Source of the DNA: an uncultured bacterium
Lineage (GTDB): Bacteria; Actinomycetota; Coriobacteriia; Coriobacteriales; Coriobacteriaceae
Assembly (NCBI GenBank): GCA_905215205.1
Contig: CAJMPK010000104.1
Coordinates: 1-5,469, forward strand
DNA: 5,469 nt
Direction: 5' to 3'
The translations under genes were made by a program, and so were the position numbers. Under the pieces are notes generated by a model. The model was given only the letters and a program-made list of their open reading frames with translations. It ran no database searches and was not told where the DNA came from. This document shows, one piece after another, positions 1 through 5,469 of this stretch. Each line of letters starts with the position of its first letter. Position 1 is the first letter of the stretch.

Positions 1-1769
1 GTGGGTCCCACGCCTGGAACGTCATCGAGTACCGAAACCGTCATGGCTTTATCGCGCAACTCACGATGGAATGTAATTGCAAAACGGTGCGATTCATCGC
101 GCACCTGTTTAATTAGATAGAGCGACGCGGACCCGGTCGGAAGCACGACGGGAGTCTCGTCCCAAGGCACGAAAACCTCCTCATCGGCCTTTGCCAAGCC
201 ACAAACTGGTATATCGAGCCCAAGAGCCTCAAGTTGCTTGATCGCAGCGGTCAATTGCGGCTTACCGCCATCGACAACGAGCAAATCGGGGCGCGAGCCA
301 AAGCGCTCGTCGGCCATGCGCTCGGGAGCATAGCGTCGTCCCAAAACCTCGGACATCGACACGAAGTCGTTTGCCTCGTCCAATTCGGCCTGAATTTTAA
401 AACGACGGTATTGGCTCTTGTCTGCGTGTCCGTTGGTAAACACCACCATCGAGGCGACGGTAAAGGTTCCGTGCAGCGTCGAGATATCAAAGCACTCGAT
501 ACGCATCGGCGGCGCTGGCAGCGCCAGCGCGCTTTCGAGCTCCAGGAGCGCTTGATTGGTGCGGTCGTCAGCGTACCCCGTTCGCATCATGTAGCGCATG
601 AGGGCATGGCGCGCATTTTTGGATGCCATATCGAGCAAACGGTGCTTTTCGCCACGCTGCGGCCTATGGAGATGGCAGGAACGCTCGCGCTTGCCCGCAA
701 GCCATTCCCCCAGCGCCTCCGCATCCTCAAGCTCGACGGAAAGGTTGACCTCAGCTGGAATATCAGCCGTCTCATCGTAATAGCGTTTAAGAAAGCCCGA
801 CTGGAGCTCTTCCTCGTCAACATCAAGACCCTTGTCGAGAATGAACTCGCAGGTGCGAACTGTTCGGCCCTCGCGAACGACGAAGACGCAAGCGGCGGAG
901 ATGGTCTCCTCGCGATAGAACCCGATGACATCGATATCGACACTGGAGGGAAAAACGACTTGCTGACGATCGTCCAGGCCCCTGATGACCTCCAAACGAC
1001 GTTTGACGCGTGCCGCGCGCTCAAAGTCGAGCGCCTCGGCGGCATCCGTCATCTCGGAGGTCAGTTCATCGACGACATCCTTGCGGTGGCCCGACAAAAA
1101 ACGTTCGACACGTTTGACGTTCTTGGCATAGTCCGTAGGAGAAATCGCGCCGACACACGCACCCGGGCCGCGCCCGACATGGTAGTCAAAGCAGGGACGA
1201 CCGTTTTGCGCGCAAATCATATTGACGATGTCTTCCTCGCCCTTGTGGGACTCGACGATACGGCGACAACGACGCCACTCCGCACAGGATGCGGAGCAGA
1301 TGGGGATAACCTTGCGCAGCGTATCTATCGTCTCACGCGCCGCACGGCTATCGGTATAGGGTCCAAAATAGCGCGTTCCCGGCTTATGACGCTCACGCGT
1401 GTATTTGATAGCGGGATACAGGTCGCCCTTTGTAATGGCGATAAAGGGATAGCTCTTGTCATCCTTGAGGTCGACGTTAAAGTACGGATGGTACTGACCA
1501 ATCAAATTGCGCTCGAGCACCAACGCCTCATGCTCGGTCTCCACCACGATATAGTCAAAGCTCGCCACCAGCTGCATCATCAACGGGATCTTTTGACGCT
1601 CATCCTGCAGTGTCACGTATTGACGCATGCGGGCGCGCAGGTTTTTCGCCTTGCCCACGTAGATGACATCGCCCTTGGCATCCTTCCAAAGGTAGCATCC
1701 GGGCTGTGTGGGAACGCGCGAAACCTGCTCGGCAAGCGTTGGAATGTTGTCGTGACCGGCCACGCGCAC
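1..1769 (-). CDS. uvrC: UvrABC nuclease subunit C (excinuclease UvrC), 3' end cut off by window edge
   Basis: UvrC makes the two incisions flanking a DNA lesion in nucleotide excision repair, after UvrA/UvrB have marked it. My translation of the minus strand is open for 589 codons. The GIY-YIG nuclease domain (about residues 18-100) shows PGCYLW, then VIYVGKAKNLRAR, with the metal-binding Glu E86 in LVLERNLI. A cysteine-rich segment (158-205) and a UVR (UvrB-binding) motif around 230-262 (EALDFERAARVKRRLE) follow. The RNase H-like 5' nuclease has D428 in IECFDIS, D500 in LLVVDGGKPQ and H561 in RDESHRFAITFHR, so its Asp-Asp-His set is intact. The last visible residues, LDDVPGVGP, begin the C-terminal helix-hairpin-helix; a few dozen residues are missing beyond the window. 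The start must be GTG at 1769 or GTG at 1763, because the codon before 1769 is murJ's TAG and the first ATG is codon 48, inside the nuclease domain. There is no clear Shine-Dalgarno, so translation probably depends on murJ. Identity is certain; the exact start is less so. Confidence 0.97.
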   Translation of the reverse strand, partial: MRVAGHDNIPTLAEQVSRVPTQPGCYLWKDAKGDVIYVGKAKNLRARMRQYVTLQDERQKIPLMMQLVASFDYIVVETEHEALVLERNLIGQYHPYFNVDLKDDKSYPFIAITKGDLYPAIKYTRERHKPGTRYFGPYTDSRAARETIDTLRKVIPICSASCAEWRRCRRIVESHKGEEDIVNMICAQNGRPCFDYHVGRGPGACVGAISPTDYAKNVKRVERFLSGHRKDVVDELTSEMTDAAEALDFERAARVKRRLEVIRGLDDRQQVVFPSSVDIDVIGFYREETISAACVFVVREGRTVRTCEFILDKGLDVDEEELQSGFLKRYYDETADIPAEVNLSVELEDAEALGEWLAGKRERSCHLHRPQRGEKHRLLDMASKNARHALMRYMMRTGYADDRTNQALLELESALALPAPPMRIECFDISTLHGTFTVASMVVFTNGHADKSQYRRFKIQAELDEANDFVSMSEVLGRRYAPERMADERFGSRPDLLVVDGGKPQLTAAIKQLEALGLDIPVCGLAKADEEVFVPWDETPVVLPTGSASLYLIKQVRDESHRFAITFHRELRDKAMTVSVLDDVPGVGP

Positions 1770-3452
1770 CTACTTGCGACGAAGCAGCGCCGAGACCTCG
1801 GGCATCTTAAGGACGACGGCAAGGCCAAAGGTAACAGCAAGCGAGACGACACCCGCAACGCAAACGTAGCCAAGAGTAATCAGAATCGAGCCGCCAAGTG
1901 CCCCGACAAAGTGTTCAAGCGCCCACATGACGCCGGCGCCTGCGGCAGCACCCAGGCCGCCGAGCAAAAGGCCAAAGAAACCGCCATGTAGGATAGATTT
2001 GACCTGAAGGCCACGCAGGCGACGACGCAGCCACCACAGCGAACAGCCGACCAAGATCACGTAGTCGACGACATACGAAAGCGCGATTGCCGGCATACCG
2101 AAGCCCAGCACAACGCCAAACAGCAGAACCGAGCCGGCCTGGCCGATGGCGGAATACAGGCAATAGCGGCTATAGGGCTTCATGTCGAGCAAGGCAGAGA
2201 AGCTCTTCTGCATCAACACGACCACGCCGTAGAGCGGCAGAGAGAGCGCCAAGTAGACAAGGTACTCGGACACCAGCGTCACGCCGGATTCATCGAACTT
2301 GCCGGCACAGTAGATCATGTTGAGCGGACGTGCGAAGACAATCAGGTACAGTGCGAACGGAATCAGGAAGAACAGCATCTGGGCGACGCCACGCGAAATG
2401 CCCGTGCGAACGCTGTCGTAATCCTTCTCCTGTGCGTCGTGAGAGAGCTCGGTATAGAGCGCAGTCGAAAGCGAGGCGGCAATCAGCGCGTAGGGTAGCG
2501 TGTACCACAGGCGCGCATAGGCGATGACGGAAGGACCCGTCTCGGGCTGGACCACCAGCGCGGCAGCGTTGGTGATAGAAGTCGAGACAAACATGCACAC
2601 CGTGGCGAGCAGCGTCGGGATACCGAGCGCAATCGTCTGGCGTAGCGCGGGGTCCTTAAAGTCGATATGGATATGGGGATGCACGCCGTGCTTGCCAAGC
2701 GCGGGAATCTGACATGCCATCTGAACAAAGACACCGAGGGTCGTACCGGCCGCAATCAAGATGATGCCGGCACGTTCGCCAAACTGTGCGGACACGGGCG
2801 CAAAACCCATAAAGCTCGCAATGACGATCACATTGTTGAGGACCGGGGCAAACGTCGACCAAAAGTAGTCGCGGTGTGCGTTGAGAACGCCCGAAAACAC
2901 CGAGCCCAAACCATAAAACAGAATCTGGATGGCAAAGAAACGGAACATGAACGCAGCGGTATCCATGCTGCCGCCGTCACCCGAAAGGAACGATTGCGTC
3001 CAGATAAAGCCCGGGGCGAACACGGTCCCCAGCAACGAAATGCCACCCAGCACCAAAAGCAGAATGCCGAGCAGGTTGCCCACGTACTCGTTCGAGGCCT
3101 CGCGACCCTGCTCACGCCTCACGCCCATGTACACGGGCAAAAACGCCGTCACGAGCATGCCGCCCATCACGAGTTCGTAGAGCATATTGGGCAGGTTGTT
3201 GGCGACCTGATAGGAGGACGAGAGTAGCGACATGCCGATAGCGGCCGCCATTGCCCACGTGCGGATAAAACCAGTGACGCGAGACACGATAGTCAGGATG
3301 GTCATAAGCCCGGCGGAACGACCAACCGTGGAGTAGTCCGACGAGCCCATGTCGTCAGCGTCATCTCGCGTCGAAGAAGCTTCGGATGAGGGTGTCTGAG
3401 GCGCAGATTCTTTTGCAAAATGAGCTCCGCACTTCAATTCTTCCTGCGGCAT
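1770..3452 (-). CDS. murJ: Lipid II flippase MurJ (MviN family)
   Basis: A 560-residue polytopic membrane protein of the MOP superfamily that moves lipid II from the inner to the outer face of the cytoplasmic membrane for peptidoglycan assembly. The first transmembrane region carries the family pattern TIVSRVTGFIRT, with R58 and R64 matching the paired arginines of the cavity in characterised MurJ. It is followed by QVANNLPNMLYELVMGG and FLPVY. The central motif AYARLWYTLPYAL (about 311-323) matches the YADRL-FP segment of TM8 and carries R314. Many hydrophobic segments run to the basic C-terminus LLRRK; the overall length is normal for 14 helices. The first 44 or so residues are hydrophilic, Ser/Asp-rich and predicted cytosolic. 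The ATG at 3452 is chosen because GAGAGGA lies 7 nt upstream; the internal Met35 has no ribosome site. The gene starts 3 nt after the deacylase stop and abuts uvrC. LPNMLYEL has Tyr-Glu where E. coli has Arg-Arg, a change I recall as common in actinobacterial homologues. Confidence 0.95.
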   Translation of the reverse strand: MPQEELKCGAHFAKESAPQTPSSEASSTRDDADDMGSSDYSTVGRSAGLMTILTIVSRVTGFIRTWAMAAAIGMSLLSSSYQVANNLPNMLYELVMGGMLVTAFLPVYMGVRREQGREASNEYVGNLLGILLLVLGGISLLGTVFAPGFIWTQSFLSGDGGSMDTAAFMFRFFAIQILFYGLGSVFSGVLNAHRDYFWSTFAPVLNNVIVIASFMGFAPVSAQFGERAGIILIAAGTTLGVFVQMACQIPALGKHGVHPHIHIDFKDPALRQTIALGIPTLLATVCMFVSTSITNAAALVVQPETGPSVIAYARLWYTLPYALIAASLSTALYTELSHDAQEKDYDSVRTGISRGVAQMLFFLIPFALYLIVFARPLNMIYCAGKFDESGVTLVSEYLVYLALSLPLYGVVVLMQKSFSALLDMKPYSRYCLYSAIGQAGSVLLFGVVLGFGMPAIALSYVVDYVILVGCSLWWLRRRLRGLQVKSILHGGFFGLLLGGLGAAAGAGVMWALEHFVGALGGSILITLGYVCVAGVVSLAVTFGLAVVLKMPEVSALLRRK

Positions 3453-3455
3453 CGC

Positions 3456-3956
3456 TCAGTCCTCTCTCGTAATCGCGGCAACCGTCGCCCCGCAAAATGC
3501 AATTAAATCATCGGGTGCAAGCTCGAGCTGATAACCACGCTTGCCTCCCGAAATAAAAATGGTATCCCAAAGGACGCATGTCTCATCAATGAGCGTCCGG
3601 TAGCGTTTTTTCATACCGACCGGGCTGCAGCCGCCGCGAACGTAGCCAGTCGCCGCAAGCAAATCCTTCACATGCATCATGGCCAAGGACTTCTCCCCCG
3701 CGGCACGCGCGGCGGACTTTAGATCGAGCTCGTCGGCAACAGGGATACAGCACACGACATAGTCGTTGGACGGTGTCACGCAGACCAAAGTCTTAAATCC
3801 TTGACCGGGCTCCTCGCCAAGTTGCTCCGAAATCGCGACCCCCAGGCCCACCGACTCATCGCCATCGTCTTCGTACGTATGTAGAACATAGGAAATGCCG
3901 GCGCTTTCCAGCTCGCGCATCGCATTGGTTTTTGGCGTCTTTACAGCCTTTGCCAT
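3456..3956 (-). CDS. ybaK: YbaK/EbsC-family Cys-tRNA(Pro)-type deacylase
   Basis: A 166-residue cytosolic single-domain protein of the YbaK/EbsC family, which hydrolyses mischarged aminoacyl-tRNA. The family prototype removes Cys from tRNA(Pro), acting in trans with prolyl-tRNA synthetase. Visible family motifs are KTNAMRELESAGI at the N-terminus, LHTYEDD, FKTLVC with the conserved lysine K55 needed for catalysis in YbaK, ATGYVRGGCSPVGMKKR (residues 102-118, the substrate-pocket loop), and FISGGKRGYQLELAP (134-148). Length fits the family (about 155-165). The open frame extends upstream to an ATG at 4052, but 3956 is chosen because AAAGGA lies 6 nt before it and homology begins right after it; the extra 32 codons would run through the inverted repeat and candidate promoter. 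It is the first gene of a tight deacylase-murJ-uvrC cluster. Substrate specificity (Cys-tRNA(Pro) versus another mischarged tRNA) cannot be fixed from sequence alone, so the symbol names the family. Confidence 0.93.
   Translation of the reverse strand: MAKAVKTPKTNAMRELESAGISYVLHTYEDDGDESVGLGVAISEQLGEEPGQGFKTLVCVTPSNDYVVCCIPVADELDLKSAARAAGEKSLAMMHVKDLLAATGYVRGGCSPVGMKKRYRTLIDETCVLWDTIFISGGKRGYQLELAPDDLIAFCGATVAAITRED
3460..3466 (-). promoter_or_regulatory. Ribosome binding site of murJ, embedded in the deacylase 3' end
   Basis: GAGAGGA on the minus strand lies 7 nt before the murJ ATG at 3452 and is formed by the last codons (Arg-Glu-Asp) of the deacylase, just before its TGA. Ribosomes finishing the deacylase would uncover or reuse it, so the two genes are probably translationally coupled. 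It also supports the long murJ start, which includes the hydrophilic N-terminal extension. Confidence 0.75.
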
Positions 3957-3962
3957 GACATA

Positions 3963-3968
3963 TCCTTT
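3963..3968 (-). promoter_or_regulatory. Ribosome binding site that fixes the deacylase start
   Basis: AAAGGA on the minus strand lies 6 nt before the ATG at 3956, within GGGAAAGGATATGTCATG. It decides for this start over the in-frame ATG at 4052, which lies in the loop of the inverted repeat and has no comparable site. Confidence 0.75.
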
Positions 3969-3993
3969 CCCTCGCATTCGGACGCAAGGATTA

Positions 3994-4024
3994 AGTATAT
4001 GTCCAATTCGGCTGCAAACGTCAC
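3994..4024 (-). promoter_or_regulatory. Candidate promoter for the deacylase-murJ-uvrC operon
   Basis: On the minus strand TATACT (3994-3999) matches the -10 consensus at five of six positions. GTGACG (4019-4024) matches TTGACA at four of six but with a 19-nt spacer, which is long. Transcription would start near 3987 and give a leader of about 30 nt before the deacylase ATG at 3956. It is the only non-coding gap in the window, and the three downstream genes leave no room for another promoter between them. The -10 box is convincing; the -35 is weak, so an alternative -35 or a read-through transcript from uvrA remains possible. Confidence 0.45.
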
Positions 4025-4035
4025 TTCGGCACAGC

Positions 4036-4070
4036 AAGCGCCATCGAATCACAAGGAGTCGATGGCGCCC
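4036..4070 (-). terminator. Perfect 10-bp inverted repeat after uvrA, possible terminator or attenuator
   Basis: The arms GCGCCATCGA (4038-4047) and TCGATGGCGC (4059-4068) are exact reverse complements, with an 11-nt loop. In a minus-strand transcript two further G-U pairs extend the stem to 4036 and 4070, which is not true for a plus-strand transcript, so the structure fits RNA reading out of uvrA. It begins 19 nt after the uvrA TAA. It is not followed by a proper U-run (UUGCUGUG), so a classical intrinsic terminator is doubtful. It may be a weak terminator, a 3'-end stabilising stem or a protein site. The inverted repeat is certain; the role is not. Confidence 0.4.
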
Positions 4071-4088
4071 ATGAACTGAATCGCCTAT

Positions 4089-5469
4089 TTATTGAGCATC
4101 AAGTTGAGCCTGGCGCTCCCGGTCACGCCTGAGCAACGGCGCCAAAAACTTGCCCGTATAACTCTGCGGACAGTCTGCAACCTGCTCCGGCGTGCCCGAA
4201 ACCACGACGGCTCCGCCGCCGTTACCGCCCTCGGGACCCATATCGATCAGGCGGTCGGCAACCTTGATGACATCAAGGTTGTGCTCAATCACCAGCACCG
4301 TGTTGCCCGCATCGACCAAGCGCTGCAGCACATCGAGCAGCTGGCGGACGTCCTCAAAATGAAGGCCGGTCGTCGGCTCGTCCAAAATATAGAACGTCTT
4401 GCCCGTCTGGCGTCGATGAAGCTCCTTGGCGAGCTTCACACGCTGCGCCTCGCCGCCCGAGAGCGTCGTGGCGGGCTGGCCCAGGCTCACGTAGCCCAAG
4501 CCTACATCGTACAGCGTTTGGAGCTTGCGCTTAATCTGCGGGATATTCCCAAAGAAGGCCAGTGCCTCGGTGACACTCATTTCGAGCACGTCCGAGATGG
4601 TCTTGCCACGGTAGGTGACCTCGAGTGTCTCGCGGTTGTAGCGTTTACCGCCGCAAACTTCGCAGGGAACGTAGATATCGGGAAGGAAGTGCATCTCGAT
4701 CTTGATCTGGCCGTCGCCCTTGCACGCCTCACAGCGCCCGCCACTCACATTAAAGGAGAAACGACCCGGCGAGTAGCCGCGCGCCTTCGACTCCGGCGTA
4801 CTCGCAAACAGCGCGCGAAGATCATCCCACAGGCCGATATAGGTAGCAGGGTTGGAACGCGGCGTGCGGCCAATCGGCGACTGGTCGATATCGATAACCT
4901 TATCGATACACTCGATGCCCTCGATTTTCTTATATGGACCCACAGGGCGCGTCGAACGGTGAATGGCATTCGTAAGGGCAGGCGCAATGGTATCGGTAAC
5001 CAGGGAGCTCTTGCCCGATCCCGACACGCCGGTAACAACCGTAAGCGTACCAAACTCGATCTTGGCAGTAACGTTTTTGAGGTTGTTGGCTCGAGCGCCC
5101 GTAATTTTAAGGCAGCCGCGACCGGGCTTGCGCCGTTCATCAGGCACCCGGATCATTCGTTTGCCGGTCAGATAAGCGCCCGTCATCGACTCAGGACACG
5201 CCATGATATCGGCAGGCGTTCCCGCCGCGACTACGTGTCCGCCGTTGACGCCGGCGCCGGGCCCCATGTCGATCACGTAGTCGGCGGCACGGATTGTATC
5301 CTCGTCGTGTTCGACAACGATAACGGTATTGCCGATATCGCGCAGGCGCTCGAGCGTCTTGATCAGGCGCTCGTTGTCACGCTGATGAAGACCGATCGAG
5401 GGCTCATCCAGAATATAGAGCACGCCCATGAGACCCGCGCCGATCTGCGTTGCCAGGCGAATACGCTGC
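4089..5469 (-). CDS. uvrA: UvrABC subunit A (excinuclease ATPase UvrA), C-terminal half, 5' end outside window
   Basis: UvrA is the dimeric, zinc-containing ABC ATPase that first recognises bulky DNA damage and loads UvrB. The window holds the last 459 codons plus one base; the ATG at 5429 is internal, and the frame continues to the edge, where QRIRLATQIGAGL is the end of the first ABC signature. Counting the first visible Gln as 1: Walker B of domain I is LYILDEPSIGLH (17-28); Walker A of domain II is GVSGSGKSS (147-155, bases about 5004-5030); the C4 zinc module is C246-x2-C249-x19-C269-x2-C272; signature II LSGGEAQ is at 336-342; Walker B II YILDEPTTGLH is near 360-370; and the switch His of VIEHNLD is near 396. 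All key residues are present and there is no frameshift. The protein ends in a short polar tail (RRDRERQAQLDAQ) and TAA. A complete UvrA is about 940-970 residues, so roughly half is missing. uvrB often lies nearby in other bacteria but is not visible here. Confidence 0.98.
   Translation of the reverse strand, partial: QRIRLATQIGAGLMGVLYILDEPSIGLHQRDNERLIKTLERLRDIGNTVIVVEHDEDTIRAADYVIDMGPGAGVNGGHVVAAGTPADIMACPESMTGAYLTGKRMIRVPDERRKPGRGCLKITGARANNLKNVTAKIEFGTLTVVTGVSGSGKSSLVTDTIAPALTNAIHRSTRPVGPYKKIEGIECIDKVIDIDQSPIGRTPRSNPATYIGLWDDLRALFASTPESKARGYSPGRFSFNVSGGRCEACKGDGQIKIEMHFLPDIYVPCEVCGGKRYNRETLEVTYRGKTISDVLEMSVTEALAFFGNIPQIKRKLQTLYDVGLGYVSLGQPATTLSGGEAQRVKLAKELHRRQTGKTFYILDEPTTGLHFEDVRQLLDVLQRLVDAGNTVLVIEHNLDVIKVADRLIDMGPEGGNGGGAVVVSGTPEQVADCPQSYTGKFLAPLLRRDRERQAQLDAQ

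Noticed and set aside
512..530. A GC-rich hairpin (8-bp arms, 3-nt loop) in the middle of uvrC.
   Set aside because: It falls in Ala/Leu/Pro codons of the linker before the RNase H-like domain and has no adjacent T-run on either strand; it is explained by GC-rich codon use.
587..1045. A 152-codon minus-strand frame inside uvrC.
   Set aside because: It is in a different frame from uvrC, is Ser/Arg-rich as expected for a shifted reading of GC-rich coding DNA, and lies where the uvrC frame shows its UVR motif and linker.
1..1769. Possibility that uvrC is a pseudogene, because no ATG-started frame of full length exists.
   Set aside because: Reading from GTG 1769 gives an uninterrupted frame to the window edge with both nuclease centres and the UVR motif intact; the absence of an ATG start is explained by GTG initiation.
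234..1991. A 585-codon open frame on the plus strand, antisense to most of uvrC and the end of murJ.
   Set aside because: It is codon-for-codon in register with uvrC/murJ, so a stop appears only where the real genes use TTA, CTA or TCA, which are rare in this GC-rich DNA. It ends exactly at a murJ CTA codon. It crosses the gene junction only because both genes share a frame. The product has no recognisable domain, while uvrC on the other strand has every catalytic motif.
2667..3227. A 186-codon plus-strand frame antisense to murJ.
   Set aside because: Same in-register antisense artefact; the product is a low-complexity polar sequence with no recognisable motif, opposite clear MurJ membrane segments.
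3957..4052. N-terminal extension of the deacylase from the ATG at 4052.
   Set aside because: It has no ribosome site, would translate through half of the inverted repeat and the candidate promoter, and adds residues absent from the family, while ATG 3956 has a good Shine-Dalgarno.

Overview
This window is a block of housekeeping chromosome. It holds four protein genes, all on the minus strand, so transcription runs from high to low coordinates: uvrA (3' half only) -> a YbaK/EbsC-family aminoacyl-tRNA deacylase -> murJ (lipid II flippase) -> uvrC (nearly complete, cut at its 3' end by the window edge). I see no mobile element, CRISPR array, tRNA or rRNA, and no stretch above about 130 bases without a gene.

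Organism: the DNA is moderately GC-rich with strong G/C preference at third codon positions. The MurJ has an actinobacterial-looking first repeat (LPNMLYELVMGG), and UvrC has an unusual cysteine-rich segment. Together with the gene neighbourhood this suggests Actinomycetota, most likely class Coriobacteriia (Collinsella/Olsenella-like gut bacteria). The lineage is inferred from memory of protein style and was not tested by a search.

Layout in transcription order: 5469-4089 is the C-terminal half of UvrA. 4088-3957 is the only real intergenic gap (132 nt); it holds a perfect 10-bp inverted repeat and a candidate promoter with a good -10 box. 3956-3456 is the deacylase, 3452-1770 is murJ and 1769-1 is uvrC. 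The last three are packed with 3-nt and 0-nt gaps and all lie in one reading frame. The TAG of murJ is immediately followed by the GTG of uvrC, so these genes very probably form one translationally coupled operon started from the promoter in the gap.

Function: UvrA and UvrC are the damage-recognition and dual-incision proteins of nucleotide excision repair. MurJ flips lipid II for peptidoglycan synthesis. The YbaK-like protein clears mischarged tRNA. Repair, translation quality control and cell-wall synthesis are not one pathway, so the grouping looks like a compact housekeeping operon. I do not see a novel defence or mobile system here. The points most worth checking are the rearranged cysteine cluster of UvrC, the stop/start junction of murJ and uvrC, and the intergenic element behind uvrA.
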